This document shows, piece by piece, positions 1 to 12,952 of a stretch of 56,836 nt of DNA (positions are counted from its first letter, which is position 1; each line of letters begins with the position of its first letter). The stretch covers positions 1 through 56,836 of the forward strand of contig JAHLMK010000046.1 in NCBI GenBank assembly GCA_019915135.1. Reading direction: 5' to 3'. Both the position numbers and the translations under genes were made by a program. The DNA is from Strobilurus pachycystidiatus. Taxonomy: Eukaryota > Basidiomycota > Agaricomycetes > Agaricales > Physalacriaceae. The notes below the pieces were generated by a model. It saw nothing but the letters and a program-made list of their open reading frames with translations, had not been told where the DNA came from and searched no databases.

Positions 1-660
1 TAGGCCAAGGGTGTCCCTGGCCCATTGACCGGGACGCACCGAACGGCTTGGGCTTCCAAGAAGCGCCCTTCGGTTTAACGCGGGACTTAGCAATGCAATT
101 TAGGATACTGCCTCTGCACTTAGGCCAAGGGTGTCCCTGGCCGATTGACCGGGACTCACGAAACGGCTTGGGTGTTCCCAACGGGTATCGGCCTTGCTCA
201 CGCAAGCCCTTCTTTGGCCATCCGTTGGAGAAATGCAGCATATGGGAGACCGAGGGTGAGGCAATGAGGCCGACACTCCAAAGTCTAACTTCAAAGCTGC
301 CGGTGAGTAAAGACCAACAGCGAATCATCCTTATTTCAATCCGAGCCCGAGACGCTCACCGGATAGGACGCCAACCCAAATTGCGGGAGGCGTGTGTCCA
401 CGCAAAGCCATAGGGGGCACCCTGAGCAGAACCATGCGGGATCTCATACTGGGCCGCCTGGATTTGCCGCACCATCGATTACCGGTCTCTAACCCGACGC
501 ACCGTAAAACAGCTGCGAGGCCATAAAGCATTTTCAGGAGCCTCTGCTCTTCTGCCATTGTGTGGCCTCCTCGACGGTACATTCGTACGTTGTTCTTCGT
601 AAGCCAGGACCGGGACTCACAAAACGGCCTGGGCGTTCACAACGGGGCTCGCGCAGGCCG

Positions 661-700
661 GAAGGAGGGAGCGGGCTTGCTCACGCCAGCCCTTCTTTTC
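661..700. repeat. Hairpin block shared with sites outside the array
   Basis: One block per unit reads GGAGCGGGCTTGCTCACGCC followed by AGCCCTT. A second, shorter relative (CCTTGCTCACGCAAGCCC, about 192-209 in the first unit) lies about 460 bp before it. On the minus strand the core is a stem closing on GTGA, a GNRA-type tetraloop if transcribed. Very similar blocks occur at 27497-27523, 41844-41872 and 41980-42008. Confidence 0.7.
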
Positions 701-1140
701 ATTGCCAGTGCTGAATACAGGCTCCTGGGCCCCCTAAAAAGGGCATGGTGGCCGGCCAGTGGACGTGCATTGGCATTCTGTCTTCGGAAGCCAAGGTGGG
801 AATGTGTGCTTCCCGTGGCTTGTAGTATGAAGGTACCTTTGCGAGGACTAAAATGTCATAGCCGTCGACCATGCAGTTGTGGGAGAACACTGGGTAGAAA
901 CTGCCGAAACACACCTAGGATAGAGCTGAGTCGTTCAAGGGTCGACCAGTTGATCTTTTCATCTCGATATTGTAAGAGGCGCCCTGTGGGAAACATAAGA
1001 GAACCGTTGTCTATCCTCCGTGAGTCCATACGTTACCTCTTATAACGCTCTTTTTTTTTTTGGTTTTGTTGCCTGTGTTTTGACATCTGGTTTAGCGCGG
1101 GATAAGACTTAGCAATGCAATTTAGGATACGGCCTCTGCA

Positions 1141-1500
1141 CTTAGGCCAAGGGTGTCCCTGGCCCATTGACCGGGACGCACCGAACGGCTTGGGCTTCCA
1201 AGAAGCGCCCTTCGGTTTAACGCGGGACTTAGCGATGCAACTTAGGATGCTGCCTCTGCACTTAGGCCAAGGGTGTCCCTGGCCCATTGACCGGGACGCA
1301 CCGAACGGCTTGGGCTTCCAAGAAGCGCCCTTCGGTTTAACGCGGGACTTAGCGATGCAATTTAGGATACTGCCTCTGCACTTAGGCCAAGGGTGTCCCT
1401 GGCCGATTGACCGGGACTCACGAAACGGCTTGGGTGTTCCCAACGGGTATCGGCCTTGCTCACGCAAGCCCTTCTTTGGCCATCCGTTGGAGAAATGCAG
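1141..1500. repeat. Inner 120-bp module, standard three-copy state
   Basis: Within each satellite unit a 120-bp module starting CTTAGGCCAAGGGTGTCCCT repeats directly, here at 1141, 1261 and 1381. The third copy is homologous only over its first 70 bases or so and then runs into unit-specific sequence. Each module holds a short imperfect inverted repeat (GTCCCTGG ... CCGGGAC). Because 120 is a multiple of three and few stops occur, long open frames run through the module on both strands. These are a by-product of the repeat and not good evidence for a protein. Confidence 0.93.
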
Positions 1501-4500
1501 CATATGGGAGACCGAGGGTGAGGCAATGAGGCCGACACTCCAAAGTCTAACTTCAAAGCTGCCGGTGAGTAAAGACCAACAGCGAATCATCCTTATTTCA
1601 ATCCGAGCCCGAGACGCTCACCGGATAGGACGCCAACCCAAATTGCGGGAGGCGTGTGTCCACGCAAAGCCATAGGGGGCACCCTGAGCAGAACCATGCG
1701 GGATCTCATACTGGGCCGCCTGGATTTGCCGCACCATCGATTACCGGTCTCTAACCCGACGCACCGTAAAACAGCTGCGAGGCCATAAAGCATTTTCAGG
1801 AGCCTCTGCTCTTCTGCCATTGTGTGGCCTCCTCGACGGTACATTCGTACGTTGTTCTTCGTAAGCCAGGACCGGGACTCACAAAACGGCCTGGGCGTTC
1901 ACAACGGGGCTCGCGCAGGCCGGAAGGAGGGAGCGGGCTTGCTCACGCCAGCCCTTCTTTTCATTGCCAGTGCTGAATACAGGCTCCTGGGCCCCCTAAA
2001 AAGGGCATGGTGGCCGGCCAGTGGACGTGCATTGGCATTCTGTCTTCGGAAGCCAAGGTGGGAATGTGTGCTTCCCGTGGCTTGTAGTATGAAGGTACCT
2101 TTGCGAGGACTAAAATGTCATAGCCGTCGACCATGCAGTTGTGGGAGAACACTGGGTAGAAACTGCCGAAACACACCTAGGATAGAGCTGAGTCGTTCAA
2201 GGGTCGACCAGTTGATCTTTTCATCTCGATATTGTAAGAGGCGCCCTGTGGGAAACATAAGAGAACCGTTGTCTATCCTCCGTGAGTCCATACGTTACCT
2301 CTTATAACGCTCTTTTTTTTTTGGTTTTGTTGCCTGTGTTTTGACATCTGGTTTAGCGCGGGATAAGACTTAGCAATGCAATTTAGGATACGGCCTCTGC
2401 ACTTAGGCCAAGGGTGTCCCTGGCCCATTGACCGGGACGCACGGAACGGCTTGGGCTTCCAAGAAGCGCCCTTCGGTTTAACGCGGGACTTAGCGATGCA
2501 ATTTAGGATGCTGCCTCTCCACTTAGGCCAAGGGTGTCCCTGGCCCATTGACCGGGACGCACCGAACGGCTTGGGCTTCCAAGAAGCGCCCTTCGGTTTA
2601 ACGCGGGACTTAGCGATGCAATTTAGGATACTGCCTCTGCACTTAGGCCAAGGGTGTCCCTGGCCGATTGACCGGGACTCACGAAACGGCTTGGGTGTTC
2701 CCAACGGGTATCGGCCTTGCTCACGCAAGCCCTTCTTTGGCCATCCGTTGGAGAAATGCAGCATATGGGAGACCGAGGGTGAGGCAATGAGGCCGACACT
2801 CCAAAGTCTAACTTCAAAGCTGCCGGTGAGTAAAGACCAACAGCGAATCATCCTTATTTCAATCCGAGCCCGAGACGCTCACCGGATAGGACGCCAACCC
2901 AAATTGCGGGAGGCGTGTGTCCACGCAAAGCCATAGGGGGCACCCTGAGCAGAACCATGCGGGATCTCATACTGGGCCGCCTGGATTTGCCGCACCATCG
3001 ATTACCGGTCTCTAACCCGACGCACCGTAAAACAGCTGCGAGGCCATAAAGCATTTTCAGGAGCCTCTGCTCTTCTGCCATTGTGTGGCCTCCTCGACGG
3101 TACATTCGTACGTTGTTCTTCGTAAGCCAGGACCGGGACTCACAAAACGGCCTGGGCGTTCACAACGGGGCTCGCGCAGGCCGGAAGGAGGGAGCGGGCT
3201 TGCTCACGCCAGCCCTTCTTTTCATTGCCAGTGCTGAATACAGGCTCCTGGGCCCCCTAAAAAGGGCATGGTGGCCGGCCAGTGGACGTGCATTGGCATT
3301 CTGTCTTCGGAAGCCAAGGTGGGAATGTGTGCTTCCCGTGGCTTGTAGTATGAAGGTACCTTTGCGAGGACTAAAATGTCATAGCCGTCGACCATGCAGT
3401 TGTGGGAGAACACTGGGTAGAAACTGCCGAAACACACCTAGGATAGAGCTGAGTCGTTCAAGGGTCGACCAGTTGATCTTTTCATCTCGATATTGTAAGA
3501 GGCGCCCTGTGGGAAACATAAGAGAACCGTTGTCTATCCTCCGTGAGTCCATACGTTACCTCTTATAACGCTCTTTTTTTTTTTGGTTTTGTTGCCTGTG
3601 TTTTGACATCTGGTTTAGCGCGGGATAAGACTTAGCAATGCAATTTAGGATACGGCCTCTGCACTTAGGCCAAGGGTGTCCCTGGCCCATTGACCGGGAC
3701 GCACGGAACGGCTTGGGCTTCCAAGAAGCGCCCTTCGGTTTAACGCGGGACTTAGCGATGCAATTTAGGATGCTGCCTCTCCACTTAGGCCAAGGGTGTC
3801 CCTGGCCCATTGACCGGGACGCACCGAACGGCTTGGGCTTCCAAGAAGCGCCCTTCGGTTTAACGCGGGACTTAGCGATGCAATTTAGGATACTGCCTCT
3901 GCACTTAGGCCAAGGGTGTCCCTGGCCGATTGACCGGGACTCACGAAACGGCTTGGGTGTTCCCAACGGGTATCGGCCTTGCTCACGCAAGCCCTTCTTT
4001 GGCCATCCGTTGGAGAAATGCAGCATATGGGAGACCGAGGGTGAGGCAATGAGGCCGACACTCCAAAGTCTAACTTCAAAGCTGCCGGTGAGTAAAGACC
4101 AACAGCGAATCATCCTTATTTCAATCCGAGCCCGAGACGCTCACCGGATAGGACGCCAACCCAAATTGCGGGAGGCGTGTGTCCACGCAAAGCCATAGGG
4201 GGCACCCTGAGCAGAACCATGCGGGATCTCATACTGGGCCGCCTGGATTTGCCGCACCATCGATTACCGGTCTCTAACCCGACGCACCGTAAAACAGCTG
4301 CGAGGCCATAAAGCATTTTCAGGAGCCTCTGCTCTTCTGCCATTGTGTGGCCTCCTCGACGGTACATTCGTACGTTGTTCTTCGTAAGCCAGGACCGGGA
4401 CTCACAAAACGGCCTGGGCGTTCACAACGGGGCTCGCGCAGGCCGGAAGGAGGGAGCGGGCTTGCTCACGCCAGCCCTTCTTTTCATTGCCAGTGCTGAA

Positions 4501-4925
4501 TACAGGCTCCTGGGCCCCCTAAAAAGGGCATGGTGGCCGGCCAGTGGACGTGCATTGGCATTCTGTCTTCGGAAGCCAAGGTGGGAATGTGTGCTTCCCG
4601 TGGCTTGTAGTATGAAGGTACCTTTGCGAGGACTAAAATGTCATAGCCGTCGACCATGCAGTTGTGGGAGAACACTGGGTAGAAACTGCCGAAACACACC
4701 TAGGATAGAGCTGAGTCGTTCAAGGGTCGACCAGTTGATCTTTTCATCTCGATATTGTAAGAGGCGCCCTGTGGGAAACATAAGAGAACCGTTGTCTATC
4801 CTCCGTGAGTCCATACGTTACCTCTTATAACGCTCTTTTTTTTTTTGGTTTTGTTGCCTGTGTTTTGACATCTGGTTTAGCGCGGGATAAGACTTAGCAA
4901 TGCAATTTAGGATACGGCCTCTGCA

Positions 4926-5525
4926 CTTAGGCCAAGGGTGTCCCTGGCCCATTGACCGGGACGCACCGAACGGCTTGGGCTTCCAAGAAGCGCCCTTCGG
5001 TTTAACGCGGGACTTAGCGATGCAACTTAGGATGCTGCCTCTCCACTTAGGCCAAGGGTGTCCCTGGCCCATTGACCGGGACGCACGGAACGGCTTGGGC
5101 TTCCAAGAAGCGCCCTTCGGGTTAACGCGGGACTTAGCGATGCAATTTAGGATACTGCCTCTGCACTTAGGCCAAGGGTGTCCCTGGCCCATTGACCGGG
5201 ACGCACCGAACGGCTTGGGCTTCCAAGAAGCGCCCTTCGGTTTAACGCGGGACTTAGCGATGCAACTTAGGATGCTGCCTCTGCACTTAGGCCAAGGGTG
5301 TCCCTGGCCCATTGACCGGGACGCACCGAACGGCTTGGGCTTCCAAGAAGCGCCCTTCGGTTTAACGCGGGACTTAGCGATGCAATTTAGGATACTGCCT
5401 CTGCACTTAGGCCAAGGGTGTCCCTGGCCGATTGACCGGGACTCACGAAACGGCTTGGGTGTTCCCAACGGGTATCGGCCTTGCTCACGCAAGCCCTTCT
5501 TTGGCCATCCGTTGGAGAAATGCAG
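4926..5525. repeat. Inner 120-bp module expanded to five copies
   Basis: Copies start at 4926, 5046, 5166, 5286 and 5406, giving a 1502-bp satellite unit. The copies carry different combinations of the marker variants (CACCG or CACGG, CTCTGCAC or CTCTCCAC, TTCGGTTT or TTCGGGTT). The expansion therefore looks like unequal exchange between differing units and not simple slippage of one module. Confidence 0.92.
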
Positions 5526-7688
5526 CATATGGGAGACCGAGGGTGAGGCAATGAGGCCGACACTCCAAAGTCTAACTTCAAAGCTGCCGGTGAGTAAAGA
5601 CCAACAGCGAATCATCCTTATTTCAATCCGAGCCCGAGACGCTCACCGGATAGGACGCCAACCCAAATTGCGGGAGGCGTGTGTCCACGCAAAGCCATAG
5701 GGGGCACCCTGAGCAGAACCATGCGGGATCTCATACTGGGCCGCCTGGATTTGCCGCACCATCGATTACCGGTCTCTAACCCGACGCACCGTAAAACAGC
5801 TGCGAGGCCATAAAGCATTTTCAGGAGCCTCTGCTCTTCTGCCATTGTGTGGCCTCCTCGACGGTACATTCGTACGTTGTTCTTCGTAAGCCAGGACCGG
5901 GACTCACAAAACGGCCTGGGCGTTCACAACGGGGCTCGCGCAGGCCGGAAGGAGGGAGCGGGCTTGCTCACGCCAGCCCTTCTTTTCATTGCCAGTGCTG
6001 AATACAGGCTCCTGGGCCCCCTAAAAAGGGCATGGTGGCCGGCCAGTGGACGTGCATTGGCATTCTGTCTTCGGAAGCCAAGGTGGGAATGTGTGCTTCC
6101 CGTGGCTTGTAGTATGAAGGTACCTTTGCGAGGACTAAAATGTCATAGCCGTCGACCATGCAGTTGTGGGAGAACACTGGGTAGAAACTGCCGAAACACA
6201 CCTAGGATAGAGCTGAGTCGTTCAAGGGTCGACCAGTTGATCTTTTCATCTCGATATTGTAAGAGGCGCCCTGTGGGAAACATAAGAGAACCGTTGTCTA
6301 TCCTCCGTGAGTCCATACGTTACCTCTTATAACGCTCTTTTTTTTTTTGGTTTTGTTGCCTGTGTTTTGACATCTGGTTTAGCGCGGGATAAGACTTAGC
6401 AATGCAATTTAGGATACGGCCTCTGCACTTAGGCCAAGGGTGTCCCTGGCCCATTGACCGGGACGCACGGAACGGCTTGGGCTTCCAAGAAGCGCCCTTC
6501 GGTTTAACGCGGGACTTAGCGATGCAATTTAGGATGCTGCCTCTCCACTTAGGCCAAGGGTGTCCCTGGCCCATTGACCGGGACGCACCGAACGGCTTGG
6601 GCTTCCAAGAAGCGCCCTTCGGTTTAACGCGGGACTTAGCGATGCAATTTAGGATACTGCCTCTGCACTTAGGCCAAGGGTGTCCCTGGCCGATTGACCG
6701 GGACTCACGAAACGGCTTGGGTGTTCCCAACGGGTATCGGCCTTGCTCACGCAAGCCCTTCTTTGGCCATCCGTTGGAGAAATGCAGCATATGGGAGACC
6801 GAGGGTGAGGCAATGAGGCCGACACTCCAAAGTCTAACTTCAAAGCTGCCGGTGAGTAAAGACCAACAGCGAATCATCCTTATTTCAATCCGAGCCCGAG
6901 ACGCTCACCGGATAGGACGCCAACCCAAATTGCGGGAGGCGTGTGTCCACGCAAAGCCATAGGGGGCACCCTGAGCAGAACCATGCGGGATCTCATACTG
7001 GGCCGCCTGGATTTGCCGCACCATCGATTACCGGTCTCTAACCCGACGCACCGTAAAACAGCTGCGAGGCCATAAAGCATTTTCAGGAGCCTCTGCTCTT
7101 CTGCCATTGTGTGGCCTCCTCGACGGTACATTCGTACGTTGTTCTTCGTAAGCCAGGACCGGGACTCACAAAACGGCCTGGGCGTTCACAACGGGGCTCG
7201 CGCAGGCCGGAAGGAGGGAGCGGGCTTGCTCACGCCAGCCCTTCTTTTCATTGCCAGTGCTGAATACAGGCTCCTGGGCCCCCTAAAAAGGGCATGGTGG
7301 CCGGCCAGTGGACGTGCATTGGCATTCTGTCTTCGGAAGCCAAGGTGGGAATGTGTGCTTCCCGTGGCTTGTAGTATGAAGGTACCTTTGCGAGGACTAA
7401 AATGTCATAGCCGTCGACCATGCAGTTGTGGGAGAACACTGGATAGAAACTGCCGAAACACACCTAGGATAGAGCTGAGTCGTTCAAGGGTCGACCAGTT
7501 GATCTTTTCATCTCGATATTGTAAGAGGCGCCCTGTGGGAAACATAAGAGAACCGTTGTCTATCCTCCGTGAGTCCATACGTTACCTCTTATAACGCTCT
7601 TTTTTTTTTGGTTTTGTTGCCTGTGTTTTGACATCTGGTTTAGCGCGGGATAAGACTTAGCAATGCAATTTAGGATACGGCCTCTGCA

Positions 7689-8168
7689 CTTAGGCCAAGG
7701 GTGTCCCTGGCCCATTGACCGGGACGCACCGAACGGCTTGGGCTTCCAAGAAGCGCCCTTCGGTTTAACGCGGGACTTAGCGATGCAACTTAGGATGCTG
7801 CCTCTCCACTTAGGCCAAGGGTGTCCCTGGCCCATTGACCGGGACGCACGGAACGGCTTGGGCTTCCAAGAAGCGCCCTTCGGGTTAACGCGGGACTTAG
7901 CGATGCAATTTAGGATACTGCCTCTGCACTTAGGCCAAGGGTGTCCCTGGCCCATTGACCGGGACGCACCGAACGGCTTGGGCTTCCAAGAAGCGCCCTT
8001 CGGTTTAACGCGGGACTTAGCGATGCAATTTAGGATACTGCCTCTGCACTTAGGCCAAGGGTGTCCCTGGCCGATTGACCGGGACTCACGAAACGGCTTG
8101 GGTGTTCCCAACGGGTATCGGCCTTGCTCACGCAAGCCCTTCTTTGGCCATCCGTTGGAGAAATGCAG
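7689..8168. repeat. Inner 120-bp module expanded to four copies
   Basis: Copies start at 7689, 7809, 7929 and 8049, giving a 1382-bp unit. The second copy has the CTCTCCAC/CACGG/TTCGGGTT haplotype also seen in the units at 4900, 9045 and 10307, and one standard module follows it. Confidence 0.92.
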
Positions 8169-11100
8169 CATATGGGAGACCGAGGGTGAGGCAATGAGGC
8201 CGACACTCCAAAGTCTAACTTCAAAGCTGCCGGTGAGTAAAGACCAACAGCGAATCATCCTTATTTCAATCCGAGCCCGAGACGCTCACCGGATAGGACG
8301 CCAACCCAAATTGCGGGAGGCGTGTGTCCACGCAAAGCCATAGGGGGCACCCTGAGCAGAACCATGCGGGATCTCATACTGGGCCGCCTGGATTTGCCGC
8401 ACCATCGATTACCGGTCTCTAACCCGACGCACCGTAAAACAGCTGCGAGGCCATAAAGCATTTTCAGGAGCCTCTGCTCTTCTGCCATTGTGTGGCCTCC
8501 TCGACGGTACATTCGTACGTTGTTCTTCGTAAGCCAGGACCGGGACTCACAAAACGGCCTGGGCGTTCACAACGGGGCTCGCGCAGGCCGGAAGGAGGGA
8601 GCGGGCTTGCTCACGCCAGCCCTTCTTTTCATTGCCAGTGCTGAATACAGGCTCCTGGGCCCCCTAAAAAGGGCATGGTGGCCGGCCAGTGGACGTGCAT
8701 TGGCATTCTGTCTTCGGAAGCCAAGGTGGGAATGTGTGCTTCCCGTGGCTTGTAGTATGAAGGTACCTTTGCGAGGACTAAAATGTCATAGCCGTCGACC
8801 ATGCAGTTGTGGGAGAACACTGGGTAGAAACTGCCGAAACACACCTAGGATAGAGCTGAGTCGTTCAAGGGTCGACCAGTTGATCTTTTCATCTCGATAT
8901 TGTAAGAGGCGCCCTGTGGGAAACATAAGAGAACCGTTGTCTATCCTCCGTGAGTCCATACGTTACCTCTTATAACGCTCTTTTTTTTTTTGGTTTTGTT
9001 GCCTGTGTTTTGACATCTGGTTTAGCGCGGGATAAGACTTAGCAATGCAATTTAGGATACGGCCTCTGCACTTAGGCCAAGGGTGTCCCTGGCCCATTGA
9101 CCGGGACGCACCGAACGGCTTGGGCTTCCAAGAAGCGCCCTTCGGTTTAACGCGGGACTTAGCGATGCAACTTAGGATGCTGCCTCTCCACTTAGGCCAA
9201 GGGTGTCCCTGGCCCATTGACCGGGACGCACGGAACGGCTTGGGCTTCCAAGAAGCGCCCTTCGGGTTAACGCGGGACTTAGCGATGCAATTTAGGATAC
9301 TGCCTCTGCACTTAGGCCAAGGGTGTCCCTGGCCGATTGACCGGGACTCACGAAACGGCTTGGGTGTTCCCAACGGGTATCGGCCTTGCTCACGCAAGCC
9401 CTTCTTTGGCCATCCGTTGGAGAAATGCAGCATATGGGAGACCGAGGGTGAGGCAATGAGGCCGACACTCCAAAGTCTAACTTCAAAGCTGCCGGTGAGT
9501 AAAGACCAACAGCGAATCATCCTTATTTCAATCCGAGCCCGAGACGCTCACCGGATAGGACGCCAACCCAAATTGCGGGAGGCGTGTGTCCACGCAAAGC
9601 CATAGGGGGCACCCTGAGCAGAACCATGCGGGATCTCATACTGGGCCGCCTGGATTTGCCGCACCATCGATTACCGGTCTCTAACCCGACGCACCGTAAA
9701 ACAGCTGCGAGGCCATAAAGCATTTTCAGGAGCCTCTGCTCTTCTGCCATTGTGTGGCCTCCTCGACGGTACATTCGTACGTTGTTCTTCGTAAGCCAGG
9801 ACCGGGACTCACAAAACGGCCTGGGCGTTCACAACGGGGCTCGCGCAGGCCGGAAGGAGGGAGCGGGCTTGCTCACGCCAGCCCTTCTTTTCATTGCCAG
9901 TGCTGAATACAGGCTCCTGGGCCCCCTAAAAAGGGCATGGTGGCCGGCCAGTGGACGTGCATTGGCATTCTGTCTTCGGAAGCCAAGGTGGGAATGTGTG
10001 CTTCCCGTGGCTTGTAGTATGAAGGTACCTTTGCGAGGACTAAAATGTCATAGCCGTCGACCATGCAGTTGTGGGAGAACACTGGATAGAAACTGCCGAA
10101 ACACACCTAGGATAGAGCTGAGTCGTTCAAGGGTCGACCAGTTGATCTTTTCATCTCGATATTGTAAGAGGCGCCCTGTGGGAAACATAAGAGAACCGTT
10201 GTCTATCCTCCGTGAGTCCATACGTTACCTCTTATAACGCTCTTTTTTTTTTTGGTTTTGTTGCCTGTGTTTTGACATCTGGTTTAGCGCGGGATAAGAC
10301 TTAGCAATGCAATTTAGGATACGGCCTCTGCACTTAGGCCAAGGGTGTCCCTGGCCCATTGACCGGGACGCACCGAACGGCTTGGGCTTCCAAGAAGCGC
10401 CCTTCGGTTTAACGCGGGACTTAGCGATGCAACTTAGGATGCTGCCTCTCCACTTAGGCCAAGGGTGTCCCTGGCCCATTGACCGGGACGCACGGAACGG
10501 CTTGGGCTTCCAAGAAGCGCCCTTCGGGTTAACGCGGGACTTAGCGATGCAATTTAGGATACTGCCTCTGCACTTAGGCCAAGGGTGTCCCTGGCCGATT
10601 GACCGGGACTCACGAAACGGCTTGGGTGTTCCCAACGGGTATCGGCCTTGCTCACGCAAGCCCTTCTTTGGCCATCCGTTGGAGAAATGCAGCATATGGG
10701 AGACCGAGGGTGAGGCAATGAGGCCGACACTCCAAAGTCTAACTTCAAAGCTGCCGGTGAGTAAAGACCAACAGCGAATCATCCTTATTTCAATCCGAGC
10801 CCGAGACGCTCACCGGATAGGACGCCAACCCAAATTGCGGGAGGCGTGTGTCCACGCAAAGCCATAGGGGGCACCCTGAGCAGAACCATGCGGGATCTCA
10901 TACTGGGCCGCCTGGATTTGCCGCACCATCGATTACCGGTCTCTAACCCGACGCACCGTAAAACAGCTGCGAGGCCATAAAGCATTTTCAGGAGCCTCTG
11001 CTCTTCTGCCATTGTGTGGCCTCCTCGACGGTACATTCGTACGTTGTTCTTCGTAAGCCAGGACCGGGACTCACAAAACGGCCTGGGCGTTCACAACGGG

Positions 11101-11764
11101 GCTCGCGCAGGCCGGAAGGAGGGAGCGGGCTTGCTCACGCCAGCCCTTCTTTTCATTGCCAGTGCTGAATACAGGCTCCTGGGCCCCCTAAAAAGGGCAT
11201 GGTGGCCGGCCAGTGGACGTGCATTGGCATTCTGTCTTCGGAAGCCAAGGTGGGAATGTGTGCTTCCCGTGGCTTGTAGTATGAAGGTACCTTTGCGAGG
11301 ACTAAAATGTCATAGCCGTCGACCATGCAGTTGTGGGAGAACACTGGATAGAAACTGCCGAAACACACCTAGGATAGAGCTGAGTCGTTCAAGGGTCGAC
11401 CAGTTGATCTTTTCATCTCGATATTGTAAGAGGCGCCCTGTGGGAAACATAAGAGAACCGTTGTCTATCCTCCGTGAGTCCATACGTTACCTCTTATAAC
11501 GCTCTTTTTTTTTTTGGTTTTGTTGCCTGTGTTTTGACATCTGGTTTAGCGCGGGATAAGACTTAGCAATGCAATTTAGGATACGGCCTCTGCACTTAGG
11601 CCAAGGGTGTCCCTGGCCCATTGACCGGGACGCACCGAGGAGGGTAAGGCGTTGTTCCTGTTCGTAGCATTGATGTGAATGTGAGCGGGCCCAGCCCTTG
11701 GCATACCACACAGATGATAGAAGAGCATGTCCGAGGTACGCTACAGCAAAATAGATATGACAAG

Positions 11765-12952
11765 TCAGAAATGGCTGTCCGCTTCGGAGGGATGAGCTTT
11801 GAAGTATAGCGCCGGTGCTTGTGTTAGTTTTGTGACAACGTCAGCCCAAGGGTCGCGGCTGGTGGTGTTGGTTGTCGAGGGTTGCTGAGCAGACGGATTG
11901 GCTTCACTAAACTTCACTAAAGATGGATGTGGATGACTGACTGGTTCATGCCCAGCAGCCGAATCCTCTAAGATGGATAACGTCGCGATGCCTTCCAGGG
12001 TGGCCGCGTGCCACACAGGATGCTAGGATGTTTTGAACATTTGTATGGCTTCGGTATACCTGCATAAAGACTGAAATGTGAATCATACGGCCGCGACGCG
12101 CGATACTTACCATATTCATGCGTCGTTTGTCCTTCCAGCAATGTGGTAGATGTTGCCCGGGGCTTTGAGCAGTCTTCCAGGAAGGAAGCCACGCCAATGC
12201 AACTGAAGCGCTTCCTTGGAGTGGAGGGTAACCCTAGAGTGGATTGGCGAGGCCCAGACGACGACTTTCTTTTCTTCGAGGAGACAGCGGTTAATGTGAT
12301 CCCGGGTTTGAACATATCGGGTACGCTGTTGTGAGAGGGCAGTGCTGACAAACCGTTCATGTCACCGTTAAGCGGGGTGGGCATATGTGATAATGGGGGG
12401 AAAGTTGGGAAGAGAGATGCGTTCAGGTATTCATTGCCAAGAGGGCTTTCCACAGTTTCCACCTACGCGTTAAAAGTTGAAGCAACGAGACAGTACGCGG
12501 AGAAGGGAGCATGCCAACGTCCCAAACTCTCTCAAGACGTTGAAGCATAGGTCGGTGCCCAGATAGGTTTCTTATTACCCATCATGCTCAGTATGACAAC
12601 TACCCTTTGCACGATTTCGTGAAGATTCGAGCTGTTGTTCCCGTCACGATCCTCAATCACCAAACAGTTTCTCGCCAGCAGCTTGAGGTTTCCGGTAGAG
12701 ATCAGATAGAGCAGAGCCCCGTTGAATTGCGCGAGATTGGAGGTAAGAGCATCCGCCCGGGACCTTGCAGCTAAGTCAACAATTGCGGAGGGAGAGTGGG
12801 ACAGGCTAAGCAGCGCGAGGCAGGCGGAGTGTGCACCAGGAAATTGAGGTGCAGGTGGCCCGTGGAAAGTGGATTGGACATAAACCGAGCATGGGCATGG
12901 TCTGATCAGCAAACGAGGCAATCGCAGACAGCGTTGACAGTACTTCGCTCAT
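11765..12952 (-). CDS. Hypothetical protein gene with several exons
   Basis: A start at 12952 begins MSEVLSTLSAIASFADQ. In-frame coding segments continue through ALTSNLAQFNGALLYLISTG, a segment beginning VETVESPLGNEYLNAS with a basic run (SSKKRKSSSGP ... STPRKRF), a short KDKRRMNM exon and a final segment ending PALYFKAHPSEADSHF at 11765. Plausible introns join these, but exact boundaries are uncertain, especially the donor near 12884. The basic serine-rich stretch suggests a nuclear protein. I do not recognise the family. The gene lies between the end of the satellite and RPA2 on the same strand. It starts about 550 bp downstream of the RPA2 stop. Confidence 0.5.

Larger units (their letters stand above)
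1..11637. repeat. Tandem satellite array, about 1262-bp unit, 8 full and 2 partial copies
   Basis: The same roughly 1.26-kb sequence recurs head to tail. With the start set at the ATGCAATTTAGGATACGG block, units begin at 1115, 2376, 3638, 4900, 6402, 7663, 9045, 10307 and 11569, so spacings are 1261, 1262, 1262, 1502, 1261, 1382, 1262 and 1262. The 1261/1262 difference is one T in the oligo-T run near the unit end. The 1382 and 1502 units carry one or two extra 120-bp inner modules. Copies are near identical, with a handful of recurring single-base variants. The left edge lies outside the window, and the right edge is an abrupt truncation inside the first inner module. No recognisable gene or transposon domain is present. 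A subtelomeric, pericentromeric or other heterochromatic satellite is possible but cannot be decided here. Confidence 0.97.

Noticed and set aside
1115..11499. Repeated open frames (for example MWPPRRYIRTLFFVSQ and MQFRIRPLHLGQGC) as a tandem gene family
   Set aside because: They occur on both strands and in several frames, follow the repeat period, have no domain and no plausible intron pattern. Treated as satellite by-products.
1..11637. rDNA repeat or CRISPR-like array
   Set aside because: No rRNA-like conserved sequence was seen in the 1262-bp unit, and there are no regular short repeats with unique spacers.
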